A stretch of DNA of 6,821 bases from positions 1 through 6,821 of the forward strand of contig SKWC01000119.1 of the NCBI GenBank assembly GCA_007129145.1, given 5' to 3'. The DNA is from Rubritepida sp. GTDB taxonomy: Bacteria > Pseudomonadota > Alphaproteobacteria > Acetobacterales > Acetobacteraceae. Below the pieces are notes generated by a model. That model was not told where the DNA came from. It searched no databases and was given only the letters and a program-made list of their open reading frames with translations. The translations under genes were made by a program, and so were the position numbers. Position 1 is the first letter of the stretch; the number at the start of each line of letters is the position of its first letter. Positions 1 through 6,422 of the stretch are shown here, in pieces.

Positions 1-572
1 AGGCCGTCACCGGCCAGGAGGCGGCCCGTCTGCTGCTGCGCGGCGCCCCGCGGATCGCCGCGACCCTGCTGGACGCCGCCCTGCCGCCCGGGCCGGCGGA
101 ATGGCTCGCGCGCCTGCGGGATCCCGCGCAGGGGCGCCCCGTGCTGGTGCTGGGCGAGGCGCCGGGCGTCGGGCCGGAACAACGCTGCCCCAAGCCGCTG
201 CGCCTCGGTGACATGCTGGACCGCCTGCGGCTTCTGCTGGCGCGGCACGAGGCCGCGGCAGGCGCGGTCGCCCTTGGCGGGCATGAGTTCCACCCGGCGC
301 AGCGACGGCTGCGCACCGCCACGGGCGCGGTCATCCGCCTCACCGAGAAGGAGGCGGCGATGCTGCTGCACCTGCATGGCGCGGCCGGACGCAGCGTGCC
401 GCGCGCAGAGTTGCTGCGCGAGGTCTGGGGCTATGCCGTGGGCGCCGACACCCACACGCTGGAGACGCATATCTACCGGCTGCGCCGCAAGCTGGAGCGC
501 GCCGGCGCCGATGGCGGGCTGGTCCGCACCGGGGAGGGCGGCTACCGCCTCACCCTCCCCGGGAGCGGGTGA
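1..572 (+). CDS. OmpR/PhoB-family winged-helix response regulator, 5'-partial
   Basis: The reading frame is open from base 3 to a TGA at 570-572, giving 189 visible residues; the true start lies upstream of the window. The C-terminal part (visible residues about 91-185) is a trans_reg_C winged helix: a beta-strand lead-in, then LTEKEAAML (113-121), the turn and recognition-helix region ELLREVWGY (136-144), THTLETHIYRLRRKLE (150-165) and the closing wing GEGGYRLTL. This domain binds DNA, usually direct repeats at promoters. The N-terminal part resembles a receiver: LLDAALPPG (22-30) matches the phospho-acceptor strand, with Asp24 as candidate, and PKP (63-65) carries the conserved Lys. The usual LT(A/S) switch motif reads LGE, and the stretch from there to the Lys is about nine residues shorter than in PhoB. 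Its cognate kinase and targets are not visible. The next gene converges on it, so they are not co-transcribed. Confidence 0.85.
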   Translation, partial: AVTGQEAARLLLRGAPRIAATLLDAALPPGPAEWLARLRDPAQGRPVLVLGEAPGVGPEQRCPKPLRLGDMLDRLRLLLARHEAAAGAVALGGHEFHPAQRRLRTATGAVIRLTEKEAAMLLHLHGAAGRSVPRAELLREVWGYAVGADTHTLETHIYRLRRKLERAGADGGLVRTGEGGYRLTLPGSG

Positions 573-582
573 GCCCGCGCCC

Positions 583-612
583 AGGCGATCCGGGCTCAGG
601 CGATCCGGGCTC
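583..612. repeat. 15-bp perfect tandem repeat, two copies, in convergent intergenic gap
   Basis: The unit AGGCGATCCGGGCTC occurs at 583-597 and again at 598-612; a degenerate third start (AGACGATCTGG) follows at 613. The repeat fills most of the 38-bp gap between the regulator stop (570-572) and the leftward reductase stop (611-613), and it overlaps two bases of the latter. GAGCCCG at 571-577 can pair with CGGGCTC at 591-597 or with the second copy at 606-612, so two alternative 7-bp stems are possible. A weak termination role between convergent genes is possible but there is no T-tract. Confidence 0.8.
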
Positions 613-1201
613 AGACGATCTGGCAGGCCTCGTCGAATTCGAGGCGCGGCAGGCGCTCCATCACCCCGGACGGGTCGCCATGGCCGAGGTTGACCAGGAA
701 GTTGGACTTCCAACCCTTGTCGGCCAGGAAGGCCTCATCGACCTTGGCATTGTCGAAGCCGCTCATGGGGCCGCAATCGAGGCCGAGCGAACGGGCGGCG
801 ATGATCAGATAGGCGCCCTGCAGCGTGCCGTTGCGGAAGGCGGTCTGCTCGGTCAAGGAGTAGTTGCCGGTGAACCAGGACTTGGCGTCGGCATGGGGGA
901 ACAGCCGCGGCAGTTCCTCGTAGAACTTCGGGTCATGCGCGACGATGGCCACCACCGGCGCCGTCATCGTCTTCTCCGTATTGCCCTTCGAGAGGGCGGG
1001 CCGCAGCTTCTCCTTGCCCTCGGGCGACTGTACGAAGATGAAGCGCGCCGGCGAGCAGTTGGCGCTGGTCGGGCCCCACTTCAGCAGGTCATAGAGCGCG
1101 TGCAGCGTCTCCGGCGCCACGGGCTTGTCCTGCCACTTGTTCTGGGTCCGCGCGCTGCGGAAGATCTGGTCGAGGGCGTCGGCGGAAAGGGCGTCGGTCA
1201 T
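611..1201 (-). CDS. rutE: RutE-like malonic semialdehyde reductase / nitroreductase-family flavoprotein
   Basis: This encodes a 196-residue FMN-dependent nitroreductase-fold protein. It resembles RutE, which reduces malonic semialdehyde to 3-hydroxypropionate in the Rut pyrimidine-degradation pathway. Recognisable RutE-type motifs are RSARTQNKW (15-23), KWGPTSANCSPARF (41-54, FMN-binding segment), LRPALSKGN (66-74), FPHADAKSWF (101-110), TAFRNGTLQGAYL (120-132), GPMSGFD (144-150) and NFLVNLGHGD (167-176). The ending LPRLEFDEAC is also typical. The frame extends 28 codons upstream to 1285. I prefer ATG at 1199-1201 because AGGAG lies 5 nt upstream, the length then equals that of E. coli RutE as I recall it, and the extra N-terminus would run through a likely promoter and hairpin. 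It lies downstream of the TRAP genes on the same strand, 105 bp after dctM. No other rut gene is visible, so the enzyme may act on another aldehyde or enone. The family call is firm; the substrate is less certain. Confidence 0.88.
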   Translation of the reverse strand: MTDALSADALDQIFRSARTQNKWQDKPVAPETLHALYDLLKWGPTSANCSPARFIFVQSPEGKEKLRPALSKGNTEKTMTAPVVAIVAHDPKFYEELPRLFPHADAKSWFTGNYSLTEQTAFRNGTLQGAYLIIAARSLGLDCGPMSGFDNAKVDEAFLADKGWKSNFLVNLGHGDPSGVMERLPRLEFDEACQIV

Positions 1202-1206
1202 GGGTG

Positions 1207-1211
1207 CTCCT
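1207..1211 (-). promoter_or_regulatory. Ribosome binding site deciding the reductase start
   Basis: The minus strand reads AGGAG followed by 5 nt and ATG at 1201. The in-frame upstream ATG at 1285 has no comparable purine run, so this site supports the shorter 196-residue product. Confidence 0.7.
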
Positions 1212-1232
1212 GGAGGCTCCGTTTCGGGATCG

Positions 1233-1262
1233 GATATGGGGTGCGGCGCAGCATCCTGCCAA
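1233..1262 (-). promoter_or_regulatory. Possible promoter of the RutE-like gene
   Basis: On the minus strand TTGGCA (1262-1257) matches the -35 consensus at five of six bases. It is followed 18 nt later by CATATC (1238-1233), a weak -10 match of three of six. Transcription would begin near 1226, leaving a leader of about 25 nt before the ATG. If real, the reductase can be transcribed separately from the TRAP genes. Confidence 0.3.
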
Positions 1263-1267
1263 TCCGG

Positions 1268-1292
1268 CGCGCCGATCGGCGTCATCGGCGCG
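1268..1292. terminator. Hairpin with embedded palindrome between dctM and the reductase
   Basis: CGCGCCGAT (1268-1276) pairs perfectly with ATCGGCGCG (1284-1292) across a 7-nt loop. It begins about 14 nt after the dctM stop on the minus strand, so it could attenuate or end the TRAP transcript. There is no T-tract on either side. The same bases contain a perfect 12-bp palindrome, CGCCGATCGGCG (1270-1281), so it could instead be a protein-binding site upstream of the reductase promoter. Structure is seen; role is inferred. Confidence 0.4.
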
Positions 1293-1306
1293 GGGAATGA
1301 CCCGGC

Positions 1307-2608
1307 TCAGCGCGACAACAGCAGGTCAGGCAGCCAGGTCACGATGGGCGGGAAGAGGGTGATGAGGACCACCGCCAGCACCAGCATCAGGAAGAAGGGC
1401 AGCGCCGCCCAGGCGACCTCCAGCTGCTCCTTGCCGGTCATGGACTGCATCACGAACAGGTTGAAGCCCACCGGCGGGGTCACCTGGCCGATCTCGACCA
1501 GCAGGATGATGAAGATGCCGAACCAGATCAGGTCGAAGCCTGCGGCGGTGACCATCGGCACCACCACCGAGGTGGTCAGCACGATCATGGACACGCCATC
1601 CAGCGCCATGCCCATCACGATATAGACCAGCGTCAGGATGGCGATGATCGCATAGGGGCTGAGCCCGGCCTCGGCCACCGCGCCGGCCAGGGCGGCGGGG
1701 ATGCCGGTCAGCGCCATCGCCTTGGTCAGGAAGGCGGCCCCGGCCAGGATGAACAGGATCATGCAGGACAGCCGCGTGGCGCCGGCCAGGCTGTCCACGA
1801 AGCTGCGCCAGGAAAGCCCCCCGGTGGCGGCGGCCAGGATCAGGCTGCCCAGCACGCCGCAGGCCGCGGCCTCGGTGGCGGTGGCGATGCCGCCCAGCAT
1901 GGAGCCGATCACGCCGATGATCAGCAGCACGCAGGGGATCAGCTGCGCCGAGGCGCGCAGCTTGCGCCCGAAGGACAGGCGCGGCTCGGGCGCGGGCTGG
2001 CGCGCGGGGTTCAGCAGCGCCCAGACGGCGATGTACAGGCTGAACAGCACGATCACGAGCAGCCCGGGCACGAAGCCCGCGATGAAGATGCGGATGATCG
2101 AGACCTCGGCCGCCACCGCATAGACCACCATGATGATGGAGGGCGGCAGCAGCAGCCCGAGCGTGCCCGCGGTGGCCAGGCTGCCGATCGCCACCTGCTC
2201 GCTGTAGCCGCGCTTCTGCAACTCGGGCAGGGCGATCTTGCTGACCGTGGCGCAGGTGGCCGCCGAGGAACCGCTGACGCAGCCGAACAGCCCGCAGGCG
2301 AAGATGTTCACATGCAGCAGCCGCCCCGGCAGGCGTCGCACCCAGGGCGCGATGCCGCTGAACAGCTCGTTCGACAGGCGGGTGCGGAACAGGATCTCGC
2401 CCATCCAGATGAACATGGGCAGGGCGGCCAGCGTCCAGGAGGAGACGCCCTCCCAATAGGCGGAAGCGAGGAACAGCCCCGGCGAGGGATGCACCAGCAC
2501 CATCGCCACATAGCCCACGCCGGCCAGCGCCAGCGCCACCCAAAGCCCCGCACCCAGCAGGAACACCAGCAGCACGAGCAGAAGCAGCGCCAACTCCAGC
2601 AGGCCCAT
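1307..2608 (-). CDS. dctM: TRAP transporter large permease subunit (DctM family)
   Basis: This 433-residue, highly hydrophobic protein has the usual DctM length and about a dozen membrane segments. Together with DctQ it forms the inner-membrane, ion-gradient-driven translocator of a tripartite ATP-independent periplasmic (TRAP) transporter. Family signatures are visible: VSGSSAATCATVSKIALPEL then GY (111-135), GTLGLLLPPSIIMVVYAV (148-165), FIAGFVPGLL (175-184), GGIATATEAAACG (239-251, the T-x-x-E-A-A motif) and EIGQVTPPVGFNLFV (372-386, the conserved PPVG motif). The two glycine/proline-rich motif sets correspond to the paired hairpin-containing repeats of the family. AAGGAG lies 9 nt upstream of the ATG, inside the last codons of dctQ, and the gap to the dctQ stop is only 6 nt, so the two are almost certainly co-translated. 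The substrate cannot be read from this subunit. Confidence 0.95.
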   Translation of the reverse strand: MGLLELALLLLVLLVFLLGAGLWVALALAGVGYVAMVLVHPSPGLFLASAYWEGVSSWTLAALPMFIWMGEILFRTRLSNELFSGIAPWVRRLPGRLLHVNIFACGLFGCVSGSSAATCATVSKIALPELQKRGYSEQVAIGSLATAGTLGLLLPPSIIMVVYAVAAEVSIIRIFIAGFVPGLLVIVLFSLYIAVWALLNPARQPAPEPRLSFGRKLRASAQLIPCVLLIIGVIGSMLGGIATATEAAACGVLGSLILAAATGGLSWRSFVDSLAGATRLSCMILFILAGAAFLTKAMALTGIPAALAGAVAEAGLSPYAIIAILTLVYIVMGMALDGVSMIVLTTSVVVPMVTAAGFDLIWFGIFIILLVEIGQVTPPVGFNLFVMQSMTGKEQLEVAWAALPFFLMLVLAVVLITLFPPIVTWLPDLLLSR

Positions 2609-2614
2609 GCCGTG

Positions 2615-3148
2615 CTACTCCTTGAAATCCTGCCGGGCGCGTCGCGCCTCGGCGGCCGCCGCATAGCTGGGCTGGCTGCCGCGCAGCACCCGCACCCATT
2701 CGTCCAGCACCGCCACCAGCAGGATGGCGACGCCGATCACCAGCGGCAGCTTCGGCACCCAGAGCGGCCAGGGCACCGTGCCCTGCGCCACCTCGTTGAT
2801 CTCGAGGCTGAACATCATGTCCTCGAAGGTCCAGCGCAGGATGTAGGCGACCAGGACGGCGGCCAGCGTGAGCACGGCGAGTTCCATCCAGCGCCGCACC
2901 CGCGCCGGCACGCGCTCGATCAGCAGCCCCACCCGGATCAGCTCACCCCGGCGGAAGGTCCAGGCGAGGCCCAGGAAGGCCGCCGCCACGCAGAGATAGC
3001 CCGTGAGGTCGGTGGCGCCGGGGAACTGGATCGAGAACAGGCGCAGCCCGACCTGCGCGATCATCACCGCGAAGATGCCGAACAGCGCCGTGGCCGCGAG
3101 CGCGCCGGAAGCGAGATAGAGCGCGTCCAGCGCGCGTCGCAGCAGCAT
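2615..3148 (-). CDS. dctQ: TRAP transporter small permease subunit (DctQ family)
   Basis: This 177-residue membrane protein has four predicted helices at about 13-33, 47-66, 87-108 and 132-152, the standard DctQ topology. DctQ is the small inner-membrane partner that scaffolds DctM. Typical family features are GATDLTGYLCVAAAFLGLAW (44-63) followed by the basic/polar turn FRRGELIRVGLL (65-76), an RRWMEL lead-in to helix three (85-90) and LWVPKLPLVIG (129-139) at helix four. The ATG at 3146-3148 shares its A with the dctP TGA as TGATG, pointing to re-initiation by ribosomes finishing dctP; no strong separate Shine-Dalgarno run is evident. The C-terminal tail of about 20 residues is charged and cytoplasmic. 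The sequence family is diverse, but the position between dctP and dctM makes the call firm. Confidence 0.93.
   Translation of the reverse strand: MLLRRALDALYLASGALAATALFGIFAVMIAQVGLRLFSIQFPGATDLTGYLCVAAAFLGLAWTFRRGELIRVGLLIERVPARVRRWMELAVLTLAAVLVAYILRWTFEDMMFSLEINEVAQGTVPWPLWVPKLPLVIGVAILLVAVLDEWVRVLRGSQPSYAAAAEARRARQDFKE
2618..2623 (-). promoter_or_regulatory. Ribosome binding site of dctM inside dctQ
   Basis: AAGGAG on the minus strand encodes the last two residues (Lys-Glu) of dctQ and sits 9 nt before the dctM ATG. This is the strongest Shine-Dalgarno run in the TRAP operon and fits a need for efficient dctM translation. Confidence 0.7.
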
Positions 3149-4137
3149 CAGCCGCGCGCGGCCCGGTAGGCCTCGATGATGCGCCGCCCGTCATCGCCGG
3201 CGCGGGTCAGCCATTCCTCGACCATCTGCTCCGAGACGCGGGCCATCGCCTCCATCACGGCGGGATTGCCCTCGGAGGTGATCATGCCGCGCTCGCCCAG
3301 GGTGCGGGTGGTGGCGGTGCGCGCCTCCTCGCTCATGCGCCAGCCGCGCTCCTCGGCGGTGCGGGCGGCGGCGCGCAGCGCGGCCTGGTCGGCCGCCGAA
3401 AGCGCGGCGATGGCGCGGCGGTTCGCGAAGACCGCGTTGCGCGTGTAGGTGAAGCCCACATGGGTGAAGTAGCGCGCGAAATCCCAGGCGCTGCTGTCCA
3501 CGCCCGTGGCCGCGCTGGTGACCATGGCGTTCACCACCCCCGTGGCGAAGGCCTGCGGCACCTCGGCGGCCTGGATCAGCACCGGGTTGGCGCCGATCAG
3601 CGTGGCGAAGCGGTTGGTCATCACGTTGAAGGTGCGGAAGCGGGTGCCGCGCAGCACCTCCAGGCTCTCGACCGGCACGTTGGTGTAGAAGCCCGAAGAT
3701 GGCCAGGGCACTATGTAGAGCAGCTCCAGCCCCTGGCGCTCGAAGCGCTGCTGGATGAAGGGGCGGCTCACCTCGTTCAGCCGGCGGGAGGCCTCATAGG
3801 TGGGCACCAGCTGCGGGATGCTGTCCACCTCGAAGATCACATCCTCATTGCCATAGGCCGAGAGCAGGATCTCGCCCATCTGCACCTGGCCGGTCTGGGT
3901 GCCGCGCTTGATCTGCGCCATCGGCAGCAGCGAGGCGTTGGGATGCAGCTGGACGTTGATGCGCCCGGAGGTGGCGGTGCGCAGCTCCTCCAGGAAGGCG
4001 ATGACGTTGCGGGTGTGGAAGTTCCCCTCCGGATAGGGGGTGGCCATCTGCCAGCGCGCCTGGGCGAGCGCGGCGGCCCCGGGCAGCAGCGGCGCCGCAG
4101 CGGCCGCGGCCAGGATGGAACGGCGGGTGGTGTTCAT
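3148..4137 (-). CDS. dctP: TRAP transporter periplasmic solute-binding protein (DctP family)
   Basis: This 329-residue protein has an export leader: MNTTRRSILA, an alanine-rich hydrophobic core to about residue 22, then AALAQA, with likely cleavage after residue 25 or 27. The paired arginines at 5-6 suggest Tat export, although the motif (T-R-R-S-I-L) is not a perfect consensus. The mature part has the DctP fold. Features are the N-terminal strand with YPEGNFHTRN, the LHPNASLLPMAQIKRGTQTGQVQMG segment (66-88), and the core RFRTFNVMTNRFATLIGANP (166-185) leading to EVPQAFATGVVNA (192-204). Arg168 is the best candidate for the conserved ligand-carboxylate arginine. The protein captures substrate in the periplasm and delivers it to DctQM. 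It is the first gene of the leftward operon and diverges from hyuA. A carboxylate-bearing ligand is expected from the family, but the exact ligand is unknown. Confidence 0.94.
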   Translation of the reverse strand: MNTTRRSILAAAAAAPLLPGAAALAQARWQMATPYPEGNFHTRNVIAFLEELRTATSGRINVQLHPNASLLPMAQIKRGTQTGQVQMGEILLSAYGNEDVIFEVDSIPQLVPTYEASRRLNEVSRPFIQQRFERQGLELLYIVPWPSSGFYTNVPVESLEVLRGTRFRTFNVMTNRFATLIGANPVLIQAAEVPQAFATGVVNAMVTSAATGVDSSAWDFARYFTHVGFTYTRNAVFANRRAIAALSAADQAALRAAARTAEERGWRMSEEARTATTRTLGERGMITSEGNPAVMEAMARVSEQMVEEWLTRAGDDGRRIIEAYRAARG

Positions 4138-4298
4138 GGCTGTGCCTGTCCCTGTCTTGCCTCTTTGATGCGCGAGGATCGGGGCAGAACTGCCCCAAAC
4201 GCAAGCCTGTCGATGCGCCGCCGCGCCGGGAAAGCGACGCGCCTGCCTTTTCGCGCGGCACGGCTTCGTCCATCCTGCCCGATGACCGGACAGAATGC
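4138..4298. promoter_or_regulatory. Divergent intergenic region between dctP and hyuA
   Basis: This 161-bp gap must carry the promoters of both the leftward TRAP operon and the rightward hyuA. On the minus strand TTGCGT (4204-4199) could be a -35 for dctP, with the 16-bp palindrome at 4181-4196 lying just after it. No convincing -10 follows; GATCCT at 18 nt is the best available. The run AGGGACAGG about 8-17 nt before the dctP ATG may serve as its ribosome binding site. I see no good promoter consensus for hyuA. Confidence 0.45.
4181..4196. promoter_or_regulatory. 16-bp interrupted palindrome, candidate operator
   Basis: GGGGCAG (4181-4187) and CTGCCCC (4190-4196) are perfect inverted halves separated by AA. 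The site is about 44 bp from the dctP start and about 102 bp from the hyuA start, in the only shared promoter region of the two divergent units. Its size and symmetry suit a dimeric repressor or activator. No regulator gene is adjacent to it in this window, so the binding protein is unknown. Confidence 0.4.
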
Positions 4299-6413
4299 AT
4301 GGGAGCCAGGGGTTTGGCAGGACTCGATCAGCAGTCGGTAAGACTGGCCGCGGACATCGGCGGCACCTTCACCGATGTGGCGCTGGAGGCGACCGACGCG
4401 GAGGGCACCACCACCCGCTGGACAGCCAAGGTGCTGACCACCCCCGCCGCCCCGGAGGAGGGCGTGCTGGAGGGCGTGCGCGCCGCACTCGCCCGCGCCG
4501 GCCTCACCCCGGCGGATGTGACCCTGTTCATCCACGGCACCACGCTCGCCACTAACTCGCTGATCGAGCGCAAGGGCGCGCGCACCGCGCTGCTGACCAC
4601 CGAGGGCTTCCGCGACGTCCTCGCGCTGGGCAACGAGAGCCGCTACGACCAGTACGACCTCAACATCGACCTGCCCGAGCCGCTGGTGCCGCGCCGCTGG
4701 CGCCTGCCCGTGCCCGAGCGGCTGGACAATACGGGCCATGTGCTGCGCCCGCTCGACGAGGCCGCGGTGGCCGCGCAAATCCCCTTCCTGCGCTCGGAGG
4801 GCATCGAGAGCCTCGCCATCGGCTTCATCCACGGCTTCGTGAACCCCGCCCATGAGCGCCGCGCGGCCGAGATCATCCGCGCCGAATGGCCCGAGCTGCC
4901 CATCTCGCTCTCCAGCGAGGTCAGCCCCGAGATGCGCGAGTGGGAGCGCTTCTCCACCACCGCCGCCAACGCCTATGTGCAGCCGCTGATGGCGCGCTAC
5001 CTGGGCCGGTTGGAGTCGGGCATGCGCGAGATGGGGGTGGCCGCGCCGCTGTTCCTCATGCTCTCCGGCGGCGGGCTGACCACCATCGAGACCGCGGCCC
5101 GCTTCCCGATCCGGCTGGTGGAAAGCGGCCCGGCGGGGGGTGCGATCTTCTCGGCCTATGTGGCGCGGCAGCGCGGCCTGCCGAAGGTGCTCAGCTTCGA
5201 CATGGGCGGCACCACGGCCAAGGTCTGCCTGATCGACGACTACGCCCCCCAGGCAAGCCGCAGCTTCGAGGTGGCGCGCGTCGGCCGCTTCCAGAAGGGT
5301 TCGGGCCTGCCGCTGCGCATTCCCGTGATCGAGATGGTCGAGATCGGCGCGGGCGGCGGGTCGCTGGCCAAGCTCGACGCGCTGGGGCGCATCCAGGTCG
5401 GGCCCGAAAGCGCGGGCGCGAGCCCGGGGCCGGCCTGCTATGGCCGCGGCGGCACGCGCCCGGCGGTCACCGACGCCAACCTCTGCCTCGGCCGCTATGA
5501 CCCCGAAAGCTTCGCCGGCGGCAGCCTGGCCCTGGACGTGCCCGCCGCCGCGGCGGCGCTTGATGCGCATGTCGGCCAGGCGCTCGGCCTGGAGACCGGC
5601 CTCGCCGCGCTGGGCGTGGTCGAGGTGGTGGACGAGAACATGGCGAACGCCGCGCGGGTGCACGCCATCGAGAGCGGGAAATCCTATGAGGGCCGCGCCG
5701 TCATCGCCTTCGGCGGCGGCGGGCCGGTGCATGGCTGCCGGGTGGCCGAGAAGATCGGCGTGGACCGCATCCTGGTGCCCTCGGGTGCCGGGGTGGGCAG
5801 CGCCATCGGCTTCCTGCGCGCGCCCGTGGCCTATGAGGTGGTGAAAAGCCTCTACACCCGCTTCGCGCGCTTCGACCTCGAGGGCGTGAACGCGCTGCTC
5901 GATTCGATGCGCGCCGAGGCCGAGTCGGTGGTGGCGCGCGGCAGCTTCGGCGCGCCGACGAAGGAAACCCGCATCGCCTACATGCGCTATGTCGGCCAGG
6001 GCCATGAGATCGCGGTGGCGCTGCCGGCGCGGCCGCTGACCGAGGCCGATGTGGCGGCCATCCGCGCCGAATACGACCGCGAATACAGCCGCTTCTACGA
6101 CCGCCCGGTGCCCGGTTCGGATGTCGAGGTGCTGAGCTTCGCCGTGACGGTGGCCACCGAGGTGGAGGGTGTGCTGCCGACCGCCGAGGTGGCCGACGCC
6201 CCCGCCCCCGCCCCCATCCGCGCGCAGCAGGTCCGCGACACCGCCACCGGCGACGTCGCGGAATGGGCGGTCTATGCGCGCGAGACCATGGCGCCGGGGG
6301 CGAGCGTCGCGGGCCCCTGCATCGTCGTCGAGGATGAGACCAGCACCCTGGTGGGCCCCGGCTGGCGCTGCCGCATGGACGGGCTGGGCTATCTGGAGTT
6401 GACCCGGGGCTGA
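4299..6413 (+). CDS. hyuA: HyuA-type hydantoinase A / 5-oxoprolinase-family protein
   Basis: This 704-residue protein has the normal length and order of the HyuA subunit. Hydant_A_N spans about 15-195, the Hydantoinase_A actin-like ATPase core about 210-505 and the C-terminal domain about 515-700. Motifs seen are LAADIGGTFTDVAL (16-29, phosphate-binding), HGTTLATNSLIERKGA (79-94), FLMLSGGGLTT (252-262), ESGPAGGAIFSA (275-286), SFDMGGTTAKVCLID (299-313), VEIGAGGGSLAKLD (347-360), GPESAGASPGPACYGRGG (368-385), AFGGGGPVHG (470-479) and YVGQGHEIAVALP (564-576). The family couples ATP hydrolysis to opening of cyclic amides (N-methylhydantoin, 5-oxoproline) and relatives act in ketone carboxylation; HyuA normally needs HyuB. 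No hyuB follows. ATG 4299 has a weak ribosome site; an in-frame TTG at 4314 with GGGAG 8 nt upstream is an alternative, since homologues usually begin just before RLAADIGG. It is divergent from the TRAP operon. Confidence 0.93.
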   Translation: MGARGLAGLDQQSVRLAADIGGTFTDVALEATDAEGTTTRWTAKVLTTPAAPEEGVLEGVRAALARAGLTPADVTLFIHGTTLATNSLIERKGARTALLTTEGFRDVLALGNESRYDQYDLNIDLPEPLVPRRWRLPVPERLDNTGHVLRPLDEAAVAAQIPFLRSEGIESLAIGFIHGFVNPAHERRAAEIIRAEWPELPISLSSEVSPEMREWERFSTTAANAYVQPLMARYLGRLESGMREMGVAAPLFLMLSGGGLTTIETAARFPIRLVESGPAGGAIFSAYVARQRGLPKVLSFDMGGTTAKVCLIDDYAPQASRSFEVARVGRFQKGSGLPLRIPVIEMVEIGAGGGSLAKLDALGRIQVGPESAGASPGPACYGRGGTRPAVTDANLCLGRYDPESFAGGSLALDVPAAAAALDAHVGQALGLETGLAALGVVEVVDENMANAARVHAIESGKSYEGRAVIAFGGGGPVHGCRVAEKIGVDRILVPSGAGVGSAIGFLRAPVAYEVVKSLYTRFARFDLEGVNALLDSMRAEAESVVARGSFGAPTKETRIAYMRYVGQGHEIAVALPARPLTEADVAAIRAEYDREYSRFYDRPVPGSDVEVLSFAVTVATEVEGVLPTAEVADAPAPAPIRAQQVRDTATGDVAEWAVYARETMAPGASVAGPCIVVEDETSTLVGPGWRCRMDGLGYLELTRG

Positions 6414-6420
6414 TGCCCCG
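6405..6420 (+). terminator. Small hairpin overlapping the hyuA stop codon
   Basis: CGGGGC (6405-6410) and GCCCCG (6415-6420) form a perfect 6-bp stem whose 4-nt loop, TGAT, contains the stop codon. It directly precedes the larger hairpin at 6423-6453 and may add to transcript 3'-end stability. Confidence 0.4.
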
Positions 6421-6422
6421 CA

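Noticed and set aside
1202..1285. 28-codon N-terminal extension of the reductase
   Set aside because: It has no ribosome site, is not part of the RutE fold and overlaps promoter- and hairpin-like sequence.
569..1300. 243-codon rightward frame opposite the RutE-like gene
   Set aside because: It mirrors the reductase coding sequence and has no recognisable domain. The minus-strand product matches the RutE family over its full length.
1326..2699. 457-codon frame overlapping dctM on the same strand
   Set aside because: It is a frame shadow: low-complexity Arg/Ala/Gly/His text with no domain, while dctM is complete in the adjacent frame.
2312..4341. Two long rightward frames (2312-3169 and 3460-4341) opposite dctQ and dctP
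   Set aside because: Both are antisense shadows of well-supported TRAP genes, with Gln/His/Arg-rich composition and no motif.
4134..6005. 623-codon open frame antisense to hyuA
   Set aside because: Its composition (very rich in His, Ala, Gly, Arg and Gln, with no recognisable motif) is what the complement of a GC-rich gene gives. hyuA on the other strand has full family motifs.
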